DNA of 64,000 nt from Psoroptes ovis. Its lineage: Eukaryota; Arthropoda; Arachnida; Sarcoptiformes; Psoroptidae. The stretch spans positions 310,001 to 374,000 of the forward strand of contig PQWQ01000032.1 in NCBI GenBank assembly GCA_002943765.1, written 5' to 3'. Within the stretch, counting starts at the first letter, position 1; every line of letters starts with the position of its first letter. The notes under the pieces were generated by a model. That model worked only from the letters and a program-made list of their open reading frames with translations. It did no database searches and was not told where the DNA came from. The position numbers and the translations under genes are program-made. This document shows, one piece after another, positions 38,291 to 48,864 of the stretch.

Positions 38291-39325
38291 TATTTTAATT
38301 TCAATTTTTAAAAATGAATCAAAAAACCTCGAGAAAAGCCAAGCACATTCACTGCCCAAATCAATTTTTAATATTTATTTAAATGCTCTGGCCCCAAGAG
38401 AGCTGGTAGAATCAAAAAAAACGATGAATACAACACACAACACATTATCAACCATTAAGCTAATCAAAGTACAAATTAATTTTAATTAATTTTAATCAAT
38501 CTAAATCTACTCTGAATCTCTTATGATTGTGGATGAATGTGTCAGTAATCCTGGTGAACAAATCTTTATGAGAAAACAGACAAACTTTAAATTATCATCT
38601 CAACTCTTCCAAACCCACCACCTTATACATTCATACATCGATATACATTCGCCCATCGAAAATATACATGAATATTTACAACACTTTTGAAATTTACACA
38701 TGTATTCATATATGAATATTTATTATTATATATCTACACTCAAATATACAATTTTTCAAATTTTTTTGGATTTTTTGAATTTTTTTGAATTTTATTTAAA
38801 TTTTTCAAATATTTCTTACAATTATTCAATTGATTGTATTAGGAAACATTTTATAACAACACGTGTGTATGCACACGTGTTTTGTGAATTTTGTCTTCTT
38901 GGAATAAAAAAATTTTTTATTTAAAATTTCTATTAAAATGAAACCCTTTGAAATTAATTTTTTCAAAAAATTTTCCCGCTCCGATTTCAAATATCAGATG
39001 GCGCCTCTGTTTGTTTATGTTTTTTTTTTTGCTTCTCCAAAGCTTCGAATGTGCCACTACCACAGCTGTGTCAAAGCTGCTAGCTGATACAACCCAATCA
39101 GCTGATTCTCGAATTGTTTATGAGTGCATGTTTTTTATTTTGAACATTTTGTAAATTCATTCATTTAGTTGATTAATCATTTATTTATTCAATTTAATCG
39201 ATAAATCAAGTCATAATCTTGAAGAAATGATGTCTGAAATCATGGTTCATTGTTGATTTGATTCAATTTCATTCAAAACATTCACGTCAAATCATCATTA
39301 TTTAATCTATAATCATCATACAAAG

Positions 39326-39398
39326 GTTAGTTCATTCACTTTTTGCCTTAAAAACATGTGTAATTTCAATTTTTTTCCCATTAATTCAATGTGTACAG
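39326..39398 (+). other. Putative 5'-UTR intron of the CANT1-like gene
   Basis: AAAG|GTTAGT donor at 39326 and a pyrimidine-rich stretch ending GTGTACAG at 39398 define a 73 bp intron, in the size range of other introns here. The ATG follows 36 bases later. Not required for the coding sequence. Confidence 0.4.
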
Positions 39399-39434
39399 GT
39401 GACAAATCAATTCCAATCATTTTCTCATTGTAAC

Positions 39435-40694
39435 ATGAACGATTGGCGTCGAGCTATACGCACACCAATATCATATTCATTACCTGGATCCAACTCTAAC
39501 CTAATTAAACAACAAACAAATTTCGTATCGTTCGTCATATTAACCGGTGCATTTGTATTATTGATCCTATATGCATATATGCCAGCAAAAAATCATGATA
39601 CAATACAAGCATTGAATGATGAACATGGACATTCGCATGAAAAATTTATTGGCTGTGATTGTTCAACACAACAAAACGTTGAACGTAATTTATTTGCTTA
39701 TAATCGAACATATCCAATGACAGCAATCGAAACATTAAATGATGGACGATTACGATATCCAATTGCTGCTGTCGCCGATTTAGATCGTAAATCTAAATCA
39801 TTGGCCAAACCAAATACTTATTTATCATACATGTTGAATGGTTTTTTGGTGTTTGATCCACATTCACAACATGTTGAGGTGGAATTCAATTCGAGAGAAA
39901 TGGAGTTGAATTCACAATTTTCATCCGGTGGTCGTGGTATGGAACTTTCGGAATTGGTAGTTTTCAATGGAAAACTATATACTTGTGATGATCGTACCGG
40001 TATTATTTTCGAAATTCGAGATTCGCTGATGTTACCTTGGATTATTTTACCGAATGGAAATGGTCATAGCACTGGGAAAGGTTTCAAATGTGAATGGATG
40101 ACAGTCAAAGATGATTATCTTTATGTCGGAGGTCTTGGTAAAGAATGGACATCACCGAATGGTGATAAAATCTATAATTATGATCCACAATTTGTTAAGA
40201 AAATATCACCGTATGGCCATGTGGAACATTTAGATTGGAGATTACGTTATATCGAATTGCGGCAAGCTGCAGGTATTGAATCACCTGGTTATTTGATACA
40301 TGAAGCAGCTGTTTGGAGCCCACTGAAACGACAATGGTATTTTCTTCCACGTCGTGCATCCAATGAACCATATGATGATGCTTTGGATGAAAAGCGGGCA
40401 ACCAATATACTGCTAATATCAAACGATGATTTCACTAATGTTACCCGATCATCAACCACAATCGGTCCCCTGATAAAAACACATGGTTTTTCATCCATTA
40501 AATTGCTACCATTACCACAAGAAATTCGTTTAGAACCACCTGGTACTGAAATAGCTATAGCCTTAAAATCGGAAGAAAATGATGAAAAAATTGCCACATA
40601 TTTAATAGTATTTCGTTTGCCTGATGGTTTCGTTCTATTACCTGAAACAAAAATTAGTTCCAAACATAAATATGAAGGTATTGAATTTGTTTGA
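39435..40694 (+). CDS. Cant1: CANT1-type soluble calcium-activated nucleotidase (apyrase)
   Basis: Ca2+-dependent nucleotidase that hydrolyses UDP, GDP and related nucleotides in the ER/Golgi lumen in vertebrates; the same family supplies salivary anti-platelet apyrases in blood-feeding arthropods. Single exon of 419 residues; human CANT1 has 401. A short cytoplasmic N-terminus is followed by one hydrophobic segment (about residues 30-49), giving a type II signal-anchor layout, then a five-bladed propeller. Conserved family blocks: IAAVADLD, GRGMELSELVVFNGKLYT, DDRTGIIFEI, KGFKCEWMTVKDD, YVGGLGKEWT, SPGYLIHEAAVW, FLPRRAS, THGFSSIKLLP, ALKSEEND and the C-terminal KYEGIEF. The retained membrane anchor argues for a Golgi/ER housekeeping form rather than a secreted salivary form. 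The ATG at 39435 is the first in the frame; an upstream GTG at 39399 lies at a splice-acceptor-like site. Confidence 0.94.
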   Translation: MNDWRRAIRTPISYSLPGSNSNLIKQQTNFVSFVILTGAFVLLILYAYMPAKNHDTIQALNDEHGHSHEKFIGCDCSTQQNVERNLFAYNRTYPMTAIETLNDGRLRYPIAAVADLDRKSKSLAKPNTYLSYMLNGFLVFDPHSQHVEVEFNSREMELNSQFSSGGRGMELSELVVFNGKLYTCDDRTGIIFEIRDSLMLPWIILPNGNGHSTGKGFKCEWMTVKDDYLYVGGLGKEWTSPNGDKIYNYDPQFVKKISPYGHVEHLDWRLRYIELRQAAGIESPGYLIHEAAVWSPLKRQWYFLPRRASNEPYDDALDEKRATNILLISNDDFTNVTRSSTTIGPLIKTHGFSSIKLLPLPQEIRLEPPGTEIAIALKSEENDEKIATYLIVFRLPDGFVLLPETKISSKHKYEGIEFV

Positions 40695-41170
40695 TATTTT
40701 AATTATTATTATCAAGGTGATTTACAATTTTTGCTCTTAAATATTAAATATCGAATTGTTTATTTTATTTTGTATTCATTTTTTTGACTTATTCTAATTG
40801 TTTTTGATTATTGATATTATTAAAATCATTTGTGGAAATCATTTCAAATATATCTACACAAATATATGATTCAAGGATATGATTTTAATAACATTTTTAT
40901 AAATACATGATTGTTGCTATATTTTGATTGGGTACTTGAACAACAAACAAAGACTACAGTTGTTATCTTTAGCTGTAAAATCTTTATCTGCCGGAAAAAT
41001 AATCTCACTTTTTATATGGTGGTAAAGACCCACAAAAAACAAGTTTGAGTTGTTTGTTTATTAAACATTTATTTATCCACATCAATTTATCCATTTATTT
41101 GTTTTTTGATGGTGTTTTTGATGGTGTTTCGGGTGAAATTTCTGTATATTTTCCACTGGTAAACACCAAA
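40695..41170. other. Spacer between CANT1 and DUF2236 genes
   Basis: 476 bases of AT-rich DNA that must hold the CANT1 3' UTR and the promoter of the next gene. No repeat of families A-C. Confidence 0.5.
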
Positions 41171-42380
41171 ATGTCAATAATTGATGAATCATACGAACAA
41201 TTCCTCGCGAATGGTTCGAAAAAATTGGTCAATTATCATCGTTTCAAGCAGACAAATAATATTGAATTACCATCATGGATTGATCAAGATAAATTGGTAA
41301 AAATAAATGACCTGTATAATAATTATTCATATTCAATAATTTTTGGTCATCTTACCGGTTTATTATTGTTATTGTTTGATCCGGCAGTATTCAAAACATT
41401 AAAATCAACAAACAAAGCAAATGATTTATCATCAACATTTAATAGGTATTATTACACTGCTTGCTATGTACGTACTTGGTATCGTTCAAAATTATGGCTT
41501 AAAGATGATGACCAAGGTCATAATATAATTCGAATAGTAAGGCTATTATTCATCTTAGATATCAAATCTTAGAAAACTAATGGGTTGTCCAATAAGTTCT
41601 TGCCGTTTTTTTCCATTTTTTTCAATTCAAAAAACGGCAAGAACTTATGGGACAACCAAATATTTCAAATATTTTTAATTTTTTCAAAAGGTAAGAAATA
41701 TGCATGAAAATGTTTCGAATAAAAATAATGCGGGAAGAATCGCTGGCAAAGATACGATGGAAATTTCAATGAAAGATATGACCATAACACAATGGGCATT
41801 CATTGGACCTTTGGTGTTGTTTCCAGCAAAATTTGGTTTTACAACCAATGAATCTGATTTAGAAATTCTAATACATTTTTGGGCAATGATTGGACACTAC
41901 TTGGGCATCGATGATGAATACAATTTAGCCATTGGTCATATCGATATTGTCCGAAAACGTTGCGCAATAATCTTGGAGCAAAGTGTCCGGCCAAATTATA
42001 TTAAATTTAACCCTGATTCGGTACAAATGTGTATACGAATACTTGAATCATACAATGAATATATTATTGGATCAAAATACGAAGCATTTTTCATATTTAT
42101 TGATGATGAATTATTGAAAATTCAAAGACCTAAGCCTAAATTTGAAATAAGTCGAAAAGATTTCATTATTTATTCAATATTAAAGTTTATATTGCAGAAT
42201 TTATATTTGAATTATTCATTCGTTAGATTCATGGTGAATGGTTTTAATGATTTAGTATTTTTCCTAATGAAATCACAATGGTTACGTGATCGTATATCGA
42301 AACGATTAGAGGCTATAGATCGACGAGCACAAAAGCAGCTCCAATCATCGCTACAACAGCAAGAATTGAAGCAAGATTAA
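41171..42380 (+). CDS. DUF2236 / mpaB-like heme oxygenase-family protein
   Basis: Member of the DUF2236 (ER-bound oxygenase mpaB / rubber-oxygenase-like) family; characterised relatives are heme proteins that cleave isoprenoid double bonds, but the animal members have no settled substrate. Two exons, 41171-41536 and 41691-42380, phase 0, GT-AG, 351 residues. Family features: PSWID near 34-38, the GHLTG histidine (about His60), a TLKST..TFNRYYYTACYVRTWY segment, HENVS, MKDMTITQWAFIGP, and WAMIGHYLGIDDEYN with its conserved His/Asp/Glu. The C-terminus has a hydrophobic stretch (about 280-310) that may associate with membrane, and a Gln-rich end. The start ATG at 41171 follows ACCAAA; an upstream open extension lacks ATG. 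The 154 bp intron is larger than its neighbours because it contains a family B element. Confidence 0.85.
41580..41659. mobile_element. Family B mariner-like MITE, copy 2, inside an intron
   Basis: ATGGGTTGTCCAATAAGTTC with TTGCCGTTTTTT on one arm and AAAAAACGGCAA then GAACTTATGGGACAACCAA on the other: an almost perfect ~35 bp hairpin arm. It fills about half of the DUF2236 gene intron (41537-41690). Confidence 0.9.
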
Positions 42381-42431
42381 AGGTATTCAAAGGAATTAAA
42401 GGTATTGATAGAATCGAATTTATTGTAAAAC

Positions 42432-43477
42432 TTAAAATATTGTTATAACCATTGAAATTGTCAATGAAAATATTACGAATAACAATAAAAATGTTGAATA
42501 TTGACTCAATTTTTGCCAAAGATTTGATCTCCGTTCAAAACGTAGACGATTAAGGTCTAATTTTCGTAATAAATCAGTGAATATCAGATAAATAAACATG
42601 AATGATATGAACAGCCATAGGAATTGTTGGGATTTTTTCTTGGCCGAAATCAAAATGTTCATCAAAGCCAGTGAATGGGATAAATGACCGCAGAACCAGT
42701 GACCATAATTGAATAATTGACGATAACGGGAATTGGGTTTGGGCCGTAAAAACAAACCAATCAATGCTTGAAGGGTGATCAGAATGGTGGCCACAAAACC
42801 AAATATAGCATGCCGGTTAGTGTTCAGCTTTCGGGCATGCAGTATTATCACAATCATTCCCAATGAATTGAAAAATAATCCACCAATCGCAGTGAATTGA
42901 TGCAGCCGAAACCATAGTGAAATGCCAAATAGCTTTCGATTGGTCCAAAAATCACCGGTACATTTGGCAAGAATAATCGATGAACTAATGCAACCGATCC
43001 AACCGATAATCACAGACCAGGCTATAGGTATGAATCAAATGAATCAATGTTATTATTACAAATAAACACTAGTTATTTTTTCAAAGGTCAAACCATGTAG
43101 CTTTATTTTGATTGGTGTTTCAAGGGGTTTAACTGGTTTATTGTCTACAAGAAATGATTGAAATTTGGATATCAATCAATCAAATCAAATCCAATCAAAT
43201 CAAAGATCAATTTACCATTATTTAAGGAGCGATTATCATTGATTTTAGATGATGATACCAAGGTAATTATCAATATAAATGAAATTACAATTAATAGTAA
43301 ACATGATTGAATTATTATTATTGATGATGATGATTTCATTTTGATCGTATTCTGCTGTTTCTGTTGCAGTTCGAAATGATTTGATTTGTTTTGTTGATTT
43401 GAATTTTCAATCAATGAGGATGATGATAGTGATGATGATGAGCACGATGATTGATTATTAATGGCTCTTTTTGACAT
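42432..43477 (-). CDS. Cytochrome b561-domain membrane protein (FRRS1/CYB561-like)
   Basis: Probable transmembrane electron-transfer protein of the cytochrome b561 superfamily, related to the C-terminal domain of FRRS1-type ferric reductases; substrate unknown. Model: exons 43477-43216, 43144-43094 and 43021-42432 (phases 1 and 1), giving about 300 residues. The first exon has a Ser/Gln/Asn-rich leader and a hydrophobic segment (IIIIQSCLLLIVISFILIIT) that may be a signal anchor. The b561 core shows the expected histidines: LHAWSVIIGW, FRLHQFTAIGG, NTNRHAIFGF and FNYGHWFCGHLSHSLAL, across five or six hydrophobic helices. No DOMON or reeler domain is seen, so it is a b561-only form. The 51 bp middle exon is small; its donor GTTTGA is weak, so this junction is the least certain part. 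The gene is convergent with the DUF2236 gene; the stop codons are about 50 bp apart. Confidence 0.78.
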
Positions 43478-43955
43478 TATAGCTTTAAGACTACCTCAAA
43501 CAATAGCCTTAATTTGAGCAAATTTAATCAAAAATTAAGGGCCAAATTGAGCAAAAATTTGATAAAATTGTATCCAAAAGAAGAGATAATCAATCATTAT
43601 CAATCGATTTAATTAAGATAAATTTTCTAATTAATTAATCAATTAATTAATTAGAAATTAGGGAAACACGATTTGTTAATTTGTTTTCGGCATAATTCGA
43701 AATACGTGATGATGTATCATATGCGCAAAATGTGCTCGCATAGGCTTTTAAAGATAGAAATATATAACCGAGTTTAATTGCCATATATTTATTCAAATCA
43801 AAAACGAATGATTGATAATTATTTAATCAAAATATTCAAAGATAAGATATTAACATTGTAAGAAAGCCCAAAATATCAATTAAGATTGATTCATCCTCGT
43901 TTCTTATATAAATAGAAAAATAAGCAATCAATAGTCTTCAATGTTTATCGAGTCT
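43478..43955. other. Spacer upstream of the b561 gene
   Basis: 478 bases with ATTAATTAATTAA-type low complexity. It contains the b561 gene 5' flank and the eIF4E-like 3' end. No repeat of families A-C and no RNA gene seen. Confidence 0.5.
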
Positions 43956-45020
43956 TCAATGTTTAATCGAATTATTATTATCCGTATGAAGCTCATATTT
44001 GATTTGACATTGAAGCGATAAATATCGACGTAATTGTTTACCAATTTCAACGATTTGGCTCAACGATGTTGATGATCGTATCCACAGTGATATGCGATAT
44101 TTCGTTGGTTTCATATTGATTATAAAACCATTTATATTCGGGTCATTGGCTTGGAATGCACCACTCATAATCAGTTGCATACAATTGGTCCATATGTTTC
44201 GGGTGGTGAAGAAATTTTCACCCTGTGGTTGTTGCTGATGCTGGCTCAAATCATTATTCGAAGGCTGTTGATAATTGGAGGTCGAAGGACTATAATTAAT
44301 ATCGAAAAACCATCGGCCACCATTGATATTGTGCTCGTCTTCCCATTTTGGTTCAATTTCACCACGAAATATCATAAGAGTTGTCAGTTTCATTGGATTT
44401 TCACCATTATCATTCGGTTTGGAATTACCCAGATTACAAGATTGAACCAATCGTTGATAAGTAGCCCAAAATTCTCGAGCATATTCGGTCGAACGGCCAT
44501 ATGGTTCAATATTCCAATCACTAAATGAAGTGTTTCGGGTTTCTAGCGAGCATTTAAGGGTCCAGATTTGCCATTTGCTTGTAAATCGAAAATCATTCGT
44601 TTCATTGACATCATTGGAAATTGACCCATGTATTCGATTAATCAAATTATTACCATTAAATTTACTTTGACAGCTATCAAAGGGTTGTTTAAGGCTATTG
44701 TTTCCATTGAACAATTGATTAATTGATCTTGTTTTCATCGACAATATTGACATTATTTGATTATCATTATTCGACGTTATATTGATTGGCAATTTATGTC
44801 TCAATATGATGGTGAAATATGGATAATTTTTCATTTTCATTAATCCATTATTCAAACTGAATTTACAGATCTGTTTCATGTCATTACTGTTGATATCATT
44901 GTTCATCATTGTGGCCGTAATCAAATGGTTTTTCGGATGATTACGCCATTCAAATATTCGCTGATTACAATCATCATCATCCTCAGCAGTAGTTGGATCT
45001 ACGATCATTTTACTGTCCAT
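43956..45020 (-). CDS. Divergent eIF4E-family cap-binding protein with long N-terminal extension
   Basis: eIF4E-fold protein, expected to bind the mRNA 5' cap. Single visible exon, 354 residues from the ATG at 45020; ordinary eIF4E is about 217. Residues 1-145 are a non-conserved, Asn/Ser/Asp-rich extension. The fold follows: KWQIW (150-153); W169, aligning with cap-stacking Trp56 of human eIF4E; EFWATY with W185 (Trp73, the 4E-BP/eIF4G contact); and EPKWEDE with W226/E227 (Trp102/Glu103), then NGGRW. The last cap-loop block is INMKPTKYRISLWI with W313 (Trp166). Both cap-stacking Trp residues are retained, so it is not the 4EHP form with Tyr. The triphosphate-contact residues differ (KPTKYR in place of RAKGDK), and a Gln/Pro/Asn insert of about 25 residues sits at 245-270. 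The class is uncertain. A further 5' exon is possible, since the frame upstream stays open without ATG. Confidence 0.85.
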   Translation of the reverse strand: MDSKMIVDPTTAEDDDDCNQRIFEWRNHPKNHLITATMMNNDINSNDMKQICKFSLNNGLMKMKNYPYFTIILRHKLPINITSNNDNQIMSILSMKTRSINQLFNGNNSLKQPFDSCQSKFNGNNLINRIHGSISNDVNETNDFRFTSKWQIWTLKCSLETRNTSFSDWNIEPYGRSTEYAREFWATYQRLVQSCNLGNSKPNDNGENPMKLTTLMIFRGEIEPKWEDEHNINGGRWFFDINYSPSTSNYQQPSNNDLSQHQQQPQGENFFTTRNIWTNCMQLIMSGAFQANDPNINGFIINMKPTKYRISLWIRSSTSLSQIVEIGKQLRRYLSLQCQIKYELHTDNNNSIKH

Positions 45021-45370
45021 CGGGTCTTTGGAATTCAAAACCAAAGGGGTTAACACACGACAGAGAACTTGGCAAAATTGAAAATTTGAAATTTGAGACC
45101 AAAGACCAGAAACCAGAAACAAATTGGCGAGGATAGAATTGAGCCTAAATCAATTTAAGTCAATTTAAATGGAGTTTTTCTTGGGCACACATTCTTGGAA
45201 TTCAATGAAATTGAATTATTTCAATTTGAAATTGTTTCAATTCAATTTCACAGTGAATTCCAAAGAGAAACATTCGGAAATTTCTGCGCTCAATTTTCCC
45301 ATAATCCAATTTGAAACGAAATTCTGGAATTTTTTTTATTTCATTTGCTATTATTTGCTATTTCATTGCT

Positions 45371-45533
45371 ACAGAGTTTCAAGTTTTAATTCGTAATTTT
45401 GAAATTTATTTTCGTAGTTTTCAAGTTGAGTTTCAGAGTTTTGAATGTAATTTTAAACAGTAAAATTACGAAATTCAATTTTAAAACTCTGAAAATGAAT
45501 TTCAAAACTCCGAATTCAAACTTGAAATTTTGT
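45371..45533. mobile_element. Family C palindromic MITE, copy 5 (163 bp)
   Basis: ACAGAGTTTCAAGTTTTAAT to CAAACTTGAAATTTTGT. Several alternating TTCGTAGTTTTCAAG and AAACTCTGAAAATGAA modules form the arms. Confidence 0.87.
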
Positions 45534-45765
45534 ATTTATTTCCATTTATAATTTTCTCCAAACAATTCAATTATTCGTTAACAATAACAATTTGACTGAT
45601 AATTCTTTGGAATGGTTTTTATTTTCTGGAATGAAATTTCTTTTGTATTTTTTTTTCTGACAATTCGCCATTCATTCATTCATTCACGAGAGAGATATTC
45701 GATTCTTGTGTGAACGTGATAATTGAACATTTTCATTATCATCACTATTTCTCATTGTTATAATA

Positions 45766-45848
45766 TTAGGTTGTTGTCCAGAAAGTTCATTCGGCTTAAT
45801 CGATAGAGTTGCACATGAAAATCGGCCAAAACTTTCTGGACAACCTTC
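45766..45848. mobile_element. Family A mariner-like MITE, copy 11 (reverse)
   Basis: TTAGGTTGTTGTCCAGAAAG at the left has a 3-base duplication (TTGTTG); right end AACTTTCTGGACAACCTT. Inverted core orientation. Confidence 0.87.
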
Positions 45849-47139
45849 TATAATCATTATCTGACATCAAACAGATAAATGATTCTTCTCTCTCTCTCGA
45901 AACGATTCTCCGAACAAGAATTTAAGGCTCTCAAGATTTGAAACAATGTGTATTATTTCTCAAAGGATTTCATTCATCTTTGGTTTGTTTGTGATGTTTG
46001 CAATCATCATCGATTTCATTGTATTTTCATTCAATTTTCTTGTCCCGAATTTGTGATAATTCATTTTCCATGTACCCAAAAAATAAACGAAAATGAAATC
46101 ATTTATCATTTGGTTTCGAGATATCTCGAGGCTATAAGTTGGTTTTCGCTGCGTATGAATTACCAGCGAAAAAATTGATGAAACGTTCGAATGAAACGAT
46201 CCTAAGTACAGTCGAAAATAGAGACCCAAGGAAACCCGATTCAAAATCGTTGAAAAAATTTGAAAATTGTCAATTTTCAAAGATTGTCATTCATCCAGCC
46301 ACTGATACAGCGTCCGTTGAACATAATAATTTATCTTGGTGACAAAATAAAGCAATTTTCCGCTTGATTTTTCATGATCCAATCAAAAAGCCAAATGTCA
46401 AAATTAATATAATTTAATTTGACCACAAAATGTGTGTTTAATTTCATCCAATAAAAATTAATACATTCAATCAAATCAATTAAAATTAAATTTTTGATTG
46501 ACGTGATAAGGATGAAGGCTTCCTATTTGCTTTGCTTATAACATGATTTCATCAATGACTGTTGATCAAAATAAATTTTGATCATGTGTTCGAGTGAAAG
46601 AATTTTGTTTATCAATGATTTAAAGAATTTCAAACATTTGAAGTGTTTATCATCATGGATTCAACATGATTACAACCTTGAAACCTTGATTATTTATTTC
46701 ATCATCATCTTTGATTAATTATTATTTGAAAATTAATTCAATGAATTTTTTTTTTTTTTTTGAAAAATATTATTTTAAACACGATTCAATCAATCGAATA
46801 TTGAATTATTCAATCACAAATTTATATATTTGATGAATGAACAGTTATCTTCATTTATGGCTTGAAATTTCAATTATTTCTTGAAGAAAAAAAAATCTAA
46901 TTTTAAATTCAATTGAAATTCAATTGTATTAATAATGAGAGATTCATTCAAAATTCAATCTAAGAAGAATTCTTCTTCTTCAAAAATTTCATCTTAATTC
47001 AATATTTTGAATTATTCTCATTAATTTTCAATTACAATTTCAAAATTGAATAATATCCTATTCTATTTCATTTATTTGTTTGTCTATTTATTTATTTATT
47101 TTCAATTATTATTATTTATTTCTTCGTTTTCAAAAATTT

Positions 47140-47303
47140 ACAGGGTTTCAAAGTTTTGATTCGTGGTTTTAAAATTGATTTTCATAGTTTTCAAGTTGAA
47201 TTTCGTAGTTTTCAATGTAATATTGTGGTGTATAATTACGAAATTCAATTTAAAAACTACGAAATTTAATTTGAAAAATCCGAATCAAAACTTAAAACCT
47301 TGT
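47140..47303. mobile_element. Family C palindromic MITE, copy 6 (164 bp)
   Basis: ACAGGGTTTCAAAGTTTTGA to AAAACTTAAAACCTTGT; centre TAATATTGTGGTGTATAATTA. Confidence 0.87.
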
Positions 47304-48202
47304 AATAATAATTTATTCTACTTTCAATAATTTGTATTCGATCGTTGTTTTTTATTTATTTATTCATCTCTTCATTTCTACATTCATTCATTCATAATTC
47401 ATTTGATTTTCAAATTTTCATTGATTCATCGAATCGCTGTGTTCGTTTGTTTGTATTCATTTCTATTTCGAAAAGCAAATAAAATAATGAATGATTTTCA
47501 ATTAAAAAAAAAAAAAAAATCAATTGCAATATCTAGAATCAAGAATCGAAATGAATTGAATATATTGATGAGCCATAGGAAATTGAAATTGAATCAAAGA
47601 ATTTCTACCGATTATGACTTTGAAAATTCTTTGAAAATTATTTCGGGTAACGCATGATCAAAAAAGTGAAAACCAAAATTAAACCAATGGAATTAAATAA
47701 AAAGAGAATGGGAATATCATCAGTGCCATTGTAATGTTGATTGATAATTCCATCATTCATTCATTTGCCATAATACCATTCAACCAATCAGAGAGAATCC
47801 AAGGCTATTGTTTTTAATAGTGCTTCTATTGTTTTTACTTTTCACATCATCATCATCATCCTCAACACATTTTAATTTGAAATTTTTGAAAATTCAATCC
47901 TTCTATTGTATCTTGGTATTATCCGCATTAATTCTCGTGCTGTCATTTCAAGATTATTTATTTATTTGGCGAATTCATCATGATTTGTTCTCGATTCACC
48001 AATGAAAACACAATTGAAATGTGTGTGATGTTTTTACTTTGATTTTGGGCCGACAATTATTTGGCACAATTTTCTCCTATTTTAATTAATTGAATTTTCA
48101 TATCAAATCAAATCAATTGATCAAATTAATCATCAATAGTTTAGGTTGAAAAGTTTTCACCATCAAATCAATCATAATTGAAAATCGATATTAAATAAAT
48201 AT

Positions 48203-48359
48203 TGTAGCGGGCAAGCACGTTGAAGCGATGACGCACGCGCCGTCTCACCACTGATTATCAGCAAATGAATGCTAGTGATATAAAAAGCAAAACGTTTCAT
48301 TGTATTTTTATGTTATTGTTGTTATCTTTTTGTCAATAAAATCATTTCTATTGCTAACA
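48203..48359 (+). mobile_element. Candidate solo LTR (157 bp)
   Basis: Begins TGTAGCGGGC and ends GCTAACA (TG...CA; the terminal bases are near-inverse), and is flanked on both sides by ATAT (48199-48202 and 48360-48363) as a 4 bp target duplication. Inside, a GC-rich 5' part unlike the surrounding DNA is followed by a TATA box (TATAAAAAG, 48279-48287) and an AATAAA signal (48335-48340) in the order U3-R-U5. No second LTR, primer-binding site or gag/pol frame is nearby. The length is short for an LTR, and the duplication is AT-only in AT-rich DNA, so this stays a candidate. Confidence 0.5.
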
Positions 48360-48505
48360 ATATTATTTTTTAATCATCAAAAAAACATCAAATCAATCAT
48401 CATATGTGTTCGACAAGTGGTTTTTCAATGACGGTTTCAAACAACATTTGCAAAAATTGAAAATTTGCTGATTAAAAATAGAAATATTGGCCAAAAACCT
48501 GTCAT

Positions 48506-48668
48506 ACAGTGTTTCAAGTTTTGATTCGTAGTTTTAAAATTAATTTTCATAGTTTTTAAATTGATTTTCGTAGATTTGAATGTAATTTTGCAAAAAAAAA
48601 TTACGAAATTCAATTTTAAAATTACGAAATTCAATTTTAAAACTACGAATAAAAACTTTAAACTCTGT
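48506..48668. mobile_element. Family C palindromic MITE, copy 7 (163 bp)
   Basis: ACAGTGTTTCAAGTTTTGAT to AAAAACTTTAAACTCTGT. Flanks GTCAT on the left and CATACAT on the right hint at a short target duplication. Confidence 0.88.
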
Positions 48669-48728
48669 CATACATGCTAAATATCATCAATAAAACATTT
48701 GGCCAATCATCAATAATCTATCCAATCA

Positions 48729-48785
48729 ATCGATCGATCGATCGATCGATATGATCACTTGAACATCATCATCATCATCATCATC
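48729..48785. repeat. (ATCG)n and (ATC)n microsatellites
   Basis: About five and a half ATCG units at 48729-48750, then seven CAT units at about 48764-48785. Confidence 0.9.
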
Positions 48786-48840
48786 GATTGGTGTTGATTG
48801 ATTATAAGGCACCCACAAAAACCAAACAAAGAAAATATTT

Positions 48841-48864
48841 GTGTGTGTGTGTGTGTGTGTGTGT
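48841..48864. repeat. (GT)12 microsatellite
   Basis: Twelve uninterrupted GT units. Confidence 0.97.

Larger units (their letters stand above)
37508..39434. other. SINHCAF 3' region and CANT1 upstream region
   Basis: Contains AT-rich DNA, a 19-T run at 38193-38211 followed by a degenerate TTTATATTCACTTA tandem array (about 38215-38290), and short open frames with no recognisable protein. A likely 5'-UTR intron of the next gene lies at 39326-39398. Confidence 0.55.

Noticed and set aside
39399..39434. Upstream GTG start for the CANT1-like gene
   Set aside because: It falls exactly at a splice-acceptor-like CAG|GTG, and the first ATG is at 39435.
48729..48864. Clustered regular repeats considered as a CRISPR-like or satellite array
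   Set aside because: They are adjacent simple microsatellites (ATCG, ATC, GT) with no repeat-spacer structure.
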